Source of the DNA: Antrodiella citrinella | Lineage: Eukaryota; Basidiomycota; Agaricomycetes; Polyporales; Steccherinaceae | Assembly: GCA_004802725.1 (NCBI GenBank) | Contig: SGPM01000055.1 | Location: 1 to 64,000 of the forward strand | Reading direction: 5' to 3' | Length of the DNA stretch: 64,000 nt | Shown here: positions 1-10,318 of the stretch, in pieces | Layout: each line of letters begins with the position of its first letter | Numbering within the stretch: the first letter of the stretch is position 1 | The notes under the pieces: generated by a model | What the model saw: only the letters and a program-made list of their open reading frames with translations | Told to the model about the DNA's origin: nothing | Databases searched by the model: none | Position numbers and translations under genes: made by a program

Positions 1-806
1 TCGCAGCTGGGCATCAGAGCAATATCTCTCAGTGCGGAGACTATTCGACAGGCAACCGACGAGAAACGAAACATTTTCCGTGAGGTTCGCCGTTGCGAGT
101 GGCCCGTTGTGATGCTCTCGCCAGAGCGTCTGACATCCGCGGATGTCGACGAGATTTTACGCGATTCCACCTTCTTGCGAAACGTGATTATGCTCGGCTT
201 CGACGAGGTGCACATAATGGTGCCTTGGGGTCTCCAGTTTCGCCCCGACTATCACCAGATGGCATCCGTGCATAGTCGACTTCCAGGGGTTCCGATCACG
301 GCGGTCTCAGCAAGCATCATGCCGGCGACCGACCTCACGAAGATCTGCCGACTACTCAACTGGAAGGAGGGAGAGTATTACTGCCTCAGGTTGTCAAACG
401 AACGGCCAAACATACGCACCGTGCTGCAGGAGCTCACTCACGGCCTCGGCGGCTTCTCATTTCCCGACGTCTCCAGGGCTGTTTTGCCGGGCCAAAAGGT
501 TGTTATATACTGCGGAACCATTGACTTAGGTTTCCGAGTTGCGATGTACCTGTGGAGTCTTCTTGAACCCGGACGTCATCGCTTGAAGAAGGTCCGACTC
601 TGGAATTCACTCACCTCTGCAGAGCACAACAAGACCACCCTACAGCTGTTCCGCGAAGACCCTCACACTACGGCTATCGTCGCAACAATCGCGTTTGGAA
701 TGGGCATCAATATCCGGAACATACATACTATCATGAATCTCGGTGTTCCGAGCTCGTTGAACGATACAGTCCAACAAGAGGGCCGCGCAGGACGAGACGG
801 TACTCA
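1..806 (+). pseudogene. RecQ-like DEAD/DEAH helicase fragment, 5' end outside window
   Basis: The frame is open from base 1 and reads as a superfamily 2 helicase core: a DEVH Walker B box (motif II), an SAS box (motif III) and the motif VI block QEGRAGRDG near 775-800. RecQ-type helicases of this kind are multicopy in many Agaricomycetes and often lie in repeat-rich or subtelomeric DNA. The helicase likeness stops just after GRAGRDG, at about base 800-806. The frame stays open to 939, but from about 807 that sequence is the reverse complement of the DUF6589-type gene on the other strand. The copy therefore lacks its C-terminus and is probably a relic. Motif I and the N-terminus lie left of the window. 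A GT-AG pair at 907-974 on this strand would give a longer product, but I regard it as chance. Confidence 0.75.
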
Positions 807-1710
807 GGGGCTTTCTACACGGAAGATGGACCGATGTGCCTTGGTCGCAAAGAGCCATACACCACGAGCAAGTGCATATTGGCTTGCACGATTGGACCGT
901 CCAAAGGTAAGAGCTGCCAGCTGTGATGTGCAGACCTAATGATGACTTTATCAGCATCATCTTTTCTTTGACAGGTGCTTGGCAGCGCGAACATACCAAG
1001 TTTTGTGGTCGATACCGCCGAACTGAAATGACTCCTGTACCAGTGTAGTCCTCATCGATATACGAGTTGAGGATATGCCACATGACGGGTGCGTTCTGTT
1101 CACAGGTCTTCTGCAAGCCACGGAAGCTAAATGATGTCAACTTGTTCCAGGTAGCAAGAGTATCTGGCCGAGTGTTTCGTTCTTTTCGTGCCGGCCGGCT
1201 CCCATCGACATCAGGATCCACAGGTGAAGGCAAGACAGGATCCTCTCCCGTTCCAGAGACTCGAGCCTGCCTAGCGGTTACCGCCGCTTTACCACTCGCA
1301 CGAAGATGAAGCCCGCTATCATGTGAGGCCATCTTTGTGGCTTCTGCGCGTGCAAGCCGTGCCACCAGACGGACCGCCCATACATTGATTGCGGGGTATG
1401 CATGTTCCAAATCCTCTGCTCCTACTCCCGCGGTGAAGGTCGCATTATCGGGATATGTGTTGTCGTTGGTGCGTGGTGGGATTTTCAGTGCATGCTCGTA
1501 TATGAGGTTCATAATATTTGCAAACCGTACAGATGTCTTGCCATCTATGAGGGCAATGACCATCTGTTCATGGCGTGAGCTACGATTCTCTGTTGACGAA
1601 AGGAGATGGAGGAGGAGGTCTGCAAGAGTCCAACGCCATTTTCCAAGTTGATCAAGTATGATGTCAACCTTCTGCCTGCTTGTCAAGCGTGTACGTTGCG
1701 AAGAACTCAT
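804..1710 (-). pseudogene. DUF6589-type basidiomycete repeat protein, 3'-truncated
   Basis: The ATG is at 1710 and a first exon (1710-997) can be joined over a 76-base GT-AG intron (996-921) to a second exon (920-804). Together they give 276 codons ending in a TGA exactly where helicase sequence begins on the other strand. The N-terminal stretch (QKVDIILDQL, LLLHLLSS, a SSRHEQMV block) and the later VRRYRPQ and LFATKAHRS blocks resemble the large DUF6589 family of Agaricomycete repeats, as I remember it. That family's much longer C-terminal part is missing. The function of the family is not established; it behaves like a transposon-associated multicopy gene. The truncation at the helicase junction indicates a broken copy. 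The family name is my recognition and needs a profile search. Confidence 0.55.
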
Positions 1711-4302
1711 GGGAGACTCGGGCGTGGATATGGTATGAATAGCATTCCATTCCAGTTTTCTCTTGCTCTATGCTACTTATCGATGAACATTGAACGCGAA
1801 CAATTATGTATACCTATCGATGATGGTCTTGCGAGCACTTGTGCCGTGAGTTGCCGATGTGTTTAGGGCGGGTCAGAAAATGTTCAAGCTGCAGCTTATC
1901 GCCGGCCTTATCGCCTATTGCAGGCCCCGCGCCAAAGTTCCTTATTTCGAAGCAGACCTTAACTACAGACGATCGACGCGGCAGCTCATCGGATTATTAA
2001 GGTTAGCTACGCAGACTAGGGCTGAACGATATGAGAGCTCGGGAGGATGTGTAATGCTTCCTAAAGTACGATGTCCTAGCTAACGAACGAGTAAATATAT
2101 ATAAATGTAGTAAATGTTTAATCAGAGGTAACGAGGTTGGGGGAAGACGGAATTTTGGCCAGGCCTTCCGCTTCGCGGAAGGCGAAATACGAAGACTCGG
2201 GACTCGGATGTTCGCAGCGGAGAGTCTGAACGAAAACTTTCGTTCACTGAAATGCTGTGGAACGAGCCGCGAAGTCCGAGATCTTGAGACGAGAAAGGCC
2301 AAAGGCCGAATTTCGGCCAAATTCCGACTTGAGCGTGAAGTGAAAGCAAGCTGTAACGAGCACGACTCACCACCACTAAAACGCTGGGATGGTGGGCTGG
2401 GACGAGAAAAGATCTAAGGCGGATGAGAGGACGATGGAGAGTGAGGGAACTCGATACACGAAAACTCGAAAGAGCGCGTCCAAGACGCGTTCTGCCGCTT
2501 TCGGACATCACTTAGTAAGCATTAGTTTGGACTCCCTCGTGCCTCGGGAGTCAAACTGCACTTGTGCTGCATATGAGGATCAAACAGTGACTTATTCGCA
2601 CTGGGCGCTAATTAGCGCCGGAACATGCGTAACACCATAGCACAAACAATATCGGACGGTTTGAGACACTTCAGGTACACCCAGAAAGCATTTTTCGAGG
2701 CAAAAAAAATATGATATCAGCCGTGCGAATAGGATGATTATCGACGTCGGAATTAACAGAATACACTCAGAGCCAGCTTTTGATGGGTCGGGGCTCGGTT
2801 GGTGGGTCGACCTGCAGTGCACCCGGTCCCTGTGGCCACTGGCACCTCGATCTTGAGTCTTGACTGATATCATTGACATTGGACCAGCACCCCCTTACCA
2901 GAGGTATATGAAATTAGTTTTGGTATGAGCTAGTATGCGAGAATTATAACGACTATTAAGAAGACATGTTTGAGCGCTACACCAGTCTACACCGGACTAT
3001 GAAATGACTACACCAATTATACGAGCTACAAGTCGATACAAGAACCATCAATAACACTACAAGACTTTATACACAAATTACACAGACTATTAAATAGGGT
3101 ATTTTCCAGATGATGAGGACGCACATTGTTGCTGTTGTGTTTTCCTCTCTCACCCCTCACCGTATCACCTCCCTCAACGTCTCTTTCCTGCTCAGAGCGT
3201 CGGGCTTGGCTCACTTGGATGGTGTTGGCTTGCTTTCATGGTACACGACCACCCTCTCCCAGGGCCTTAGCATGGGGGTACACGGTAGTCGCCGCCGAAA
3301 CGACACAGGCATCGAGATGGCTCTTATTTTCTTTTGAGATGCATGGCCACCAGTAGATCACTTGGCGGTTTGCCTGGTACGAGGCATTATGGGACGACAG
3401 GGAAAGTAGAGGAAGGAAGGAGGAACACAGTTGGACGATCAGGCAAGTTTAGATCGTTAAAAGTATGGGCCGATTCGAAACGAACTGAACCGGCACGATC
3501 AGTGTCACTGTTATATTCGTGCAGACTTACTGCCCGGACCCCTCCGAGCCCGTCCTCCGAGGTTCACCAGGACACCTCCACGGTAGCATCCGTTCTGACT
3601 TAGGAACGTTGAGCTCACGGGTTTTATGCCGTGATGATCTACTGAGCTTTCCCGTTGAGCTCATGTTTTCTTACCAGACATCCGGAGCTACTTCGGAGAC
3701 CTCCGTGCTCCTCCTCATCCGGTATGTTTTACCCCTTGGACTCCTCCTTCCTTTATTGCCCCTTCCTCTGTCGTCCTCACCAGATGTTCATGTTTCCCTC
3801 ATGTTCTGGTCAGTGACCTCCGGTCACAGTCCTTGCCCCCTACATGTTTCCGCTTATCTACTATCTGTCTCCGATCTGGACTTTATCCATTCTCCGTAGG
3901 GTACCCCGTTAGTATAAGTAGCTATGACAGGACTGTACCGATTCTTCAGTTCGTAAATTAATGTTTCTTCCATGTTCTTCCCTCAGGCCTCCGACCCTCT
4001 ATCCTTACTTGAGCTCGACAGCACGTCGCCCACCACTGTGTGGTGTTCGTGTACCCCGTCTCCGTCCGACCGTCGCCCCTCTTTTCGTCCCCGTCGTTTC
4101 GCCCTCCCTTTTCCCTTCTCTTTGCTCCGGTATCTGTCCGACTGACTCCTCTTCACCTCCGAACTCCTCAACGGTACCTCTGTACTCGTTGTCGGAGCCA
4201 TTCTGCGACATCCGCAGCATCTCCGTACCTCCTCCGCTACCTCCGTCCCTTCATCCGCTCCCCCTCTGTAGCATCTCCGCACGGACGTTAACAGGGAGGT
4301 AG
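1711..4302. other. Gene-poor repeat-rich stretch
   Basis: I recognise no coding gene here. Open frames are short, mutually overlapping and low in complexity. The segment 2150-2520 is full of small palindromes. From about 3530 to 4290 the plus strand is pyrimidine-rich, with many degenerate CCTCCG/ACCTCCG units, which creates spurious Ser/Pro-rich and Arg/Glu-rich frames. The region looks like decayed mobile-element DNA. Confidence 0.5.
2163..2318. repeat. Short perfect palindromes in decayed repeat
   Basis: Bases 2163-2171 (GCCTTCCGC) are the exact reverse complement of 2175-2183, leaving a three-base loop. Bases 2304-2310 (GGCCGAA) mirror 2312-2318 around one central base. Several imperfect palindromes lie between and after them. 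No function is evident. They may be remnants of the ends of a small transposon. Confidence 0.45.
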
Positions 4303-4676
4303 TGTTAGTGTCTACAAAAGATGAAAAGAATAAGTTTTTTTATTTCCAGAGACCAGAGGTGGTCTTATATACAGCTACAGGATGTTCTATGGTATTCTAT
4401 ACAAAGGGGAATGTCCCTACAATGTCTATTGATGTAAGGATAAAGGGATAACGATATAAAGAACATAAAGAACATAAAGAACAAAGGAAATAGCACAAAG
4501 CATCTTGGCCATTGAGTGGCCAAGTGATAGTGAAGTGTGAAGTGTGAAGAATGTGAAAGATGTGAAAGCGTCTATTGCAGTTCTACACTGCTCCTCTGAC
4601 TATCACACAGAGTGGTACACAAGGAGTAGCACACTGTGTCCACTTTCAGTCAGAGTGGCTGATACCAACTCTAACA
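4303..4676 (-). mobile_element. Probable solo LTR of a Copia-like retrotransposon
   Basis: The segment begins TGTTAG and ends CTAACA, a six-base perfect inverted terminus with the TG...CA ends of LTRs. Read on the minus strand it holds a TATATAAG box (4371-4364) followed by AATAAA (4344-4339) about 30 bases before the end. That is the usual order of promoter and polyadenylation signal in a short LTR. The length of 374 bases fits. No polypurine tract or primer-binding site adjoins it, so it looks solo or degenerate. The flanking five bases (GGTAG and ACTAC) are not a direct repeat, so the duplication is lost or the borders differ slightly. TTGGTATCAG just inside the start recalls sequence near Copia primer sites. 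The superfamily assignment is tentative. Confidence 0.55.
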
Positions 4677-4962
4677 ACTACTATCAATAATTCGCTCACT
4701 ATTGTGCTACTGTGAGCTGTTGCATTTCTATTCTGCGTACATGACAAGCCATGAGACAGCTGATGAAGGCCTGGCAATTTTCTCGCCCTTGCGTGATCTT
4801 GCAATGCAGATCAATACCAACTCTGATACAGCTCTCAATCATTTGATCGACAAGCTAACCCCAGAGTCTTGTCTGGGATCGGATCTTTCTATCTTCATAT
4901 TTTCCCTGACAAGCATCTACATGCCAGCTGTGATCATCTGGTACCCAGATCACCCTCAGATT

Positions 4963-4981
4963 GAGTGTATCAGTAAAACCC
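4963..4981 (+). repeat. Left terminal inverted repeat
   Basis: GAGTGTATCAGTAAAACCC. It pairs with 6866-6884, differing at two positions. Confidence 0.65.
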
Positions 4982-6865
4982 AAAATTCCCTTAGAGGCGC
5001 TTGACGCATTTGAATCACCTTGAAGCTCCTTAAACGGCCTTAGCCGTCCTGGGTAACAGTCAGATTACTTGAGAGCAGCGAGTCTCAAGCGATCATAAGG
5101 GACTTGTGAGATCAAGGCTGGTCAAGGACACTCAAGTACTAACAAGACGCAACTCAAGATAGAGCTGTTTCTCAAGGGAAATTTTGGTTGCAAGACACTT
5201 ATATACTACATGTATGTACGTAGACCACAACACTCTTATCTATGTTCACGAGAAGTCATTGCGGTAAGCTACGGAGACTACGAGGACATGTGGTGGAACG
5301 GGTACAGGTGCGAAGCGAAGTACTTGGAAAACATAGATGAATATGAATGTACCAGAATTGCGCTTTGCAATTTTGGTCCTTGCACCAAGAAGGGTAGCAC
5401 CTTGCAAGTTTACTGGGGGTCTTAAGAGGCTCAGAGGCGGCTACGAAACTGACTTGTTGCCACTGAAAGTTGTTGGCAGGTGGGGAGTAAAGCACTGCAG
5501 AAGCTGGCATATCTGCGGGAGGGTTTGAAGACAAATCAGCAATGTGGTTTTGAAGAGATGAGGAGTAAGGTAAACAAAGGTATGCAGTGGAACGAACATG
5601 TTGTGAGATTCATGAGATAGAAGAGGAGGGTTGGATAGACTTGGACTCAGTGCAACAAAAAATGTTGAAGTTCAAGACGCCCCAATAAATAAATCCAAAC
5701 AATGTGGCGCAGTGACACTCACACTTACTCTCTCTCTCTCTTTTTTTTTCTCGTGTGATCGCTGATGACACTCCTCAAATAATTTGTACTTCTGGCAACA
5801 ACCTCTACATGATACAAACCCTGACAACAGGAAATCTTGAGTCCTATTCAACCGTACAACGCTGTGACTACCAACTCGCATGAACAGACTCAGAACTTCA
5901 CAAATCGCAGGAGCAATTACTGCAATGCATCACGGAGACCCGCAGCCGAATGATTTTGGAGAGGATTTGGAGAGTGATGTATAATACAGGTGCGTAAACT
6001 ATGTCTTCCATCTTAGTACACTATCATTTTTGCTCATCACCATCCATTCCAGCTCCTGGCCTGCACATTCCACCAGTTTCCAGTGTGTTTCTGTAAGTTC
6101 CATGTTTCGTCGTGGAATGTGTCCACTGATGCACTACTCCCTACCTTGAACAGCGTCACTCATGCGTCAACATTCCTCGCCCCTCAAGCCACCCATCTGG
6201 AGTCTCTTGTACGTCCACATCATCTTGGTCTCAACTCTTCCTTTGCTAACCGGATTTGTGGCAGCAGCTTGTACTATACATACATGAAGATGATCCCTAC
6301 CTTCAGGACCGAACTCACGCGGTGTCCATTGGCTGAGTTTCTGGCCTTCTTTGGAGACGGTATCATTTTCCCAGTGAAGGTGGGTACATCCATATTGACG
6401 AAGGTCTCAGTGGACTTATGGAGGAAGAGCATTCATAACACTCAAGTGGACAGTCTGGGAGTGACATTGCCTCCCCAAGATTGTGCTCAGTATGATAAGC
6501 AAGGACAGTGATTGCCCTGGTCGTAAATAGCCTCCTTGTATATATCTTATTCAGTCAATTGAATACATAAATCATAATTGCTCCCTCTTTGTGTGTTCCT
6601 TAGCTAGCCTTTTCTGTTCCTTGTGAGTCCCTTGAACCTTGCTTGATGCAGAGCTACCGGAATTAATGCTTTCAAGCCCGCAATAAGGTGTGTTACAAGT
6701 AAAAATAATGAGACGACTCTCATTGGTAAAGGCAGCATTCCCTTGTACAAGGGAATGTCAAGGGACGTTGTAGCTCCCTTGAGTATCTCCTTCGCCGGGT
6801 GTCAACTCATTTCAAGAGACAGCAAGATACATTCAAGACGCTCCAAGCTGTTCCAAGGCGATTCG

Positions 6866-6884
6866 GGGTTTTACTGATGCACTG
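6866..6884 (-). repeat. Right terminal inverted repeat
   Basis: Read on the minus strand it is CAGTGCATCAGTAAAACCC, the partner of 4963-4981. Confidence 0.65.
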
Positions 6885-7143
6885 TTTGGTCTGGTGGTCA
6901 CCTGCAGTCAAACTGGCGGTGTATTGAGAAGAGATGTGAACATGTCACAATCTCAAGCTTGATGGTTGTCTAGCCTCAAAGCTGGTCCAGGATTCATCAC
7001 CCTCCTTGCATCTGACAACGGACCAACATCTGACAAATAACACTGGGTTGTACCTAACATAGGCAGACCCTGTTCAAGCGTGGTATTTCGCGGAGAAACT
7101 TGATACATCCAATATATCACTCATACACGAGACGACACAATTG

Positions 7144-10115
7144 TCAATCGCTCTCAGAGACAATCGGTTGGTCACGGTACGACAGAAGCTCGTACAGCGA
7201 CGCGATTTGATCACCCTAACAAAGCCACTACATGGTTAGTTTCACCTGGAACATTAACCAGAGTGGGGAACGTGCCTTCTGCTCCAGGGTATCCACAATC
7301 TCATGAACATGCTGAGCCAGCACATTGCGTTTCGCTACATTGGAAGCAGCGTCAATCACCTTATATTGATCAGCCAGTTCGACGTAAACTCTGTGAGGAG
7401 GTCAGAGGCAAGGAAGAGTCGATACGACGAGGGACTGACGCTTTGTAATGTGTGAAATCATCTTCTAATTCCCTCACCACTCGTGTCAATACTGTCTGGG
7501 GTGGTAGTTTGTCGTTGGACGGGCCAGCAACAGGGGCATCACTGGTTCCTTGGTTATGGCCTTCCCCTCGTTCTTCATTTCCGAGTTCCGCAGAGCGAGC
7601 AGTCGAAAGGCGTCTTACTTGTGAAGTAACACCCGAGGTCGATTGAGGTTGACGGCGTCGGTGGCACAAAGTGCATGTATGCGAGTCGTGAGGCTCCTGA
7701 GCAACGCCGTCCAAGGTGGAGACGGGCTCTCCCATGTTTGAACCCGGCACAACGAGAGGAGAAGGGACAGGAGATTGATGTCTCGAGCTACCGTGATGCC
7801 TGGAAGTAGAGCCAACGGACCTCGACATGGACCGTTCGAATCTCCGTTCCTCTACTTCCATGGAGATCCTATCGAGCTCCTCCTCGTCAATGCAGATGCG
7901 GACCTTGCGGGACGTTATTGAATTCACGCTTACGTCGCTACCCACTGCGTTCGCTGCCTGCGTTGCCTGTGAAGTAGCAGCAGTCTGTGGCGTCGAGCCC
8001 ACGCTGTCTGCGTCGCTATTCACCGCACCCTTTGCCTGCATGGGATGTGATGCTTGTGGTGCGGAGACGACGTGTTCATGGTCAGTCTGGTCGTCAGATT
8101 GATCGTCGTCTTCGCCTTCACTTGTATTCGACGTCCCCATTGACCGCTCCCGGACCTCCCTTCGCTCCTTTAGGCCCTCTTCAACGACGCCCCTCAAAAC
8201 CTCTACTTCTCCAGATAACCTCTCCACCTCCGCTTTGAGCTTGTCGATATCTCTGCTCTTCTCTTGCAGAGTGAACGCGTCTCGGTCTCGTAACGAACGT
8301 AACTCCGCAAGTAGTTGCCTGTGTTCGGATAGTTCTGCAGTCAAACGAGCTAAATGAGCCCGGAGCGTGGCGACCAATGCCTCTAGAGCTGAGAGCTAAT
8401 ATCAGCGTTGTTTTCAATATCTTGAGAAACGCTACTCACCCTTTTTCTCTTCAACAGCCTCTCGATACCTGCTGGCATCACCCATCCTACGATGACCCGG
8501 GCTCGATGCGTTGTCCTGGTACGCCTCGTTGTTCGCGCCTTCACGGTAGTGTGCACCATTGGGCTCAAGAACTCTCGTACGCTCCTTAGCCACCTCCTTC
8601 TTGCACTCATCCAGCTCTCGTTCAAGCTCCAGCACCCTCCGCCGCGACACACTGTTCTCCGCTTCAAGGTATACGAGTTTTGACTGCACAGCGCTCAAGG
8701 TCGCCATTAATTGAGCTGGAGTCTACGTGAGCTCCAGCTTCTCGGTACGGAAGATGCAAACGTACCTTCAACATCGCCATCTTCGTTAGCGTCGTACAGG
8801 AAGTATCCGGTAGCCAACTTTGTAGGGGATCCCACCGCACTTGTGAGGCCCGTCACGTCAGGCAGGTGTACTTTGACTTTACTGAACGATTTGGACCCGA
8901 AATGCTTCCCGCTTCGATCGGGATCCACACTCGCTCTCGTTGCGCCATCTCGGAATGGGGACTGCGCTGGCCTTGAGGTCGTCTGCGGTCGTCTGCGCAT
9001 GGTACTTTGTGCAACATTCGTGACCTTCTCGTTCGCGCCACGTCTTACTTGGTTTTCAGCCTGAAGTTCGGCAGTGATTCCCTTGGCAAACTTGGTGAAT
9101 TTGGAACTACCGTCTGCCTGGGACGGCGTCGGAGGATGAACATGGACGGTTGGCTCATCGATCATTGAATGACGAATGGTAGCATAAGATAGTGATTGTT
9201 GACTCCGCTCTCTCGCTAGAATATTGGCACGTAAGTGATTATGTGCATAGAAAGTGGCTGTGAGCATACCGGGCGTGGCAGAAATCCCAGGTTCTGCTCT
9301 CTTCCCAGACCGCGGAGTCCTATGAGGAGTAGCTTGTGCTGAACGAGGCCTCTTAGGGGAGAAAGTGACACGGTGAAGAGCATCCGACAGCTTAGGGCGA
9401 GGGGAAGTGACTGTAGGCTGAGGCACTGGAGACGCCGATCCGGAGGACGGAGGAGATTGTAGACCAGACACACCCTCTGAACGATAGGTCTGGAATAGTT
9501 GATCCAACTCGGCGGTATCGTCTACGACCAGCGGATCGAAATCCACCGTTGTTTGGCTCTAGTAGTCGTATACATCAATATGCTCATCCATGACTATAAC
9601 TGGACACTTACGGTTTGTTTCGTCTTGCCAGAGTGGCCGAGGCTCCTGCCACCGCCTTTGCGGTTCATGCCAGCCATGATACCTTGCACCGGTCTGTCTG
9701 GGTCGTACTCGGCTCCGCTCAAACTGATGTCCCTCCTACCTCCCCTGCCTCCGAGCCCGGCACTCAAAGTAAGTGCGCTGGCATGGTGAGCTGCGGTGGA
9801 CATTGTCTCTCCTGCGTAAGGGTTGTATCCGTCGTCCTCGTCCGTGGCACGATAAGACCAGGGGCGGTGAAGGCCGTCGGAGGGGTTTTCCATCGCTTCA
9901 CGGGAACGGTCGAACGATGCAATACCGGAGAAGGAATGCGGGTCGGAAATGTGTCTCGGGTGCTCGATATCAGAGTGATCGTAGCGAGGGGAAGACAGGT
10001 TAAGGGAGATGTCTGTCTGCTGAAGATTCTGCTCTAGTTGAATACGGTGTTCCTCGACCGCATCGCCGATAATGTTGAACTCCAAATTGGGGGGGTTGCT
10101 ATAGCGTGCTGACAT
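7144..10115 (-). CDS. PPC89/Cep57-like spindle-pole or microtubule-binding protein
   Basis: Six exons (10115-9612, 9558-8766, 8715-8440, 8388-7440, 7390-7276, 7215-7144) give 902 residues in continuous phase. The first 430 residues are disordered, rich in Ser and Pro, with many SP/TP sites. Residues about 443-485 (KLVYLEAENSVSRRRV followed by an ELERELDE heptad run) resemble the Cep57/PPC89 centrosome-localisation domain. A long coiled coil follows at about 525-605. The C-terminus (about 825-895: VYVELADQYKVIDAA, then HEIVDTLEQKGDQIASLYEL) resembles the Cep57 microtubule-binding end. Fission yeast Ppc89 anchors septation-network proteins at the spindle pole body, so that role is inferred. The last intron (7275-7216) appears to use a GC donor. 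The gene is divergent from ORC2 over 203 bases. Confidence 0.7.
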
Positions 10116-10318
10116 CAGGATGGGGTGTCGCAGGTGTTGTATGAGAAAGAAAGAAAGGAAGGTCGTCTACGTCGACGTTGACTGCGAGGGGATGACGGCC
10201 ACGAACAAGCGCTTACACGGGAAAGTTGAACACGGATCGCGTCAAGGTCACATGACCGTGTCAGTCACGCACTCTCGCAGTGTGCCCCCGCCGCGCCTCC
10301 TCCCGCCCTCCGCTTGCG

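Larger units (their letters stand above)
4963..6884. mobile_element. Non-autonomous DNA element with terminal inverted repeats
   Basis: A 19-base terminus at 4963-4981 (GAGTGTATCAGTAAAACCC) matches the reverse complement of 6866-6884 at 17 of 19 positions. The roughly 280 bases inside each end carry about six hexamers each of CTTGAG/CTCAAG or the near variants CTTGAA/TTCAAG, in both orientations. This is the subterminal pattern used as transposase sites by CACTA, hAT and related elements. Inner open frames, the longest at 6083-6511 with 142 codons, resemble nothing I know and no transposase motif is visible, so the element is probably non-autonomous. The flanks share only TT, so no target-site duplication could be assigned and the superfamily is unknown. 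Confidence 0.6.

Noticed and set aside
807..1031. Spliced C-terminal exon of the helicase (intron 907-974, stop at 1029-1031)
   Set aside because: The plus-strand sequence here is the reverse complement of a convincing DUF6589-type coding segment with its own phase-correct intron (996-921). The helicase-like extension has no family likeness.
3961..4302. Plus-strand 113-codon Ser/Pro-rich frame
   Set aside because: It is produced by degenerate CCTCCG-type repeats in pyrimidine-rich DNA, and equally long Arg/Glu-rich frames run antisense. No homology or splice structure.
6083..6511. 142-codon frame inside the TIR element as a transposase
   Set aside because: No DDE/D, zinc-finger or other transposase motif, and too short. 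It is kept only as a note within the element.
7391..8102. Plus-strand frames antisense to the PPC89/Cep57-like gene
   Set aside because: These are low-complexity shadows of the Ser-rich coding strand. The minus-strand model explains the region fully.
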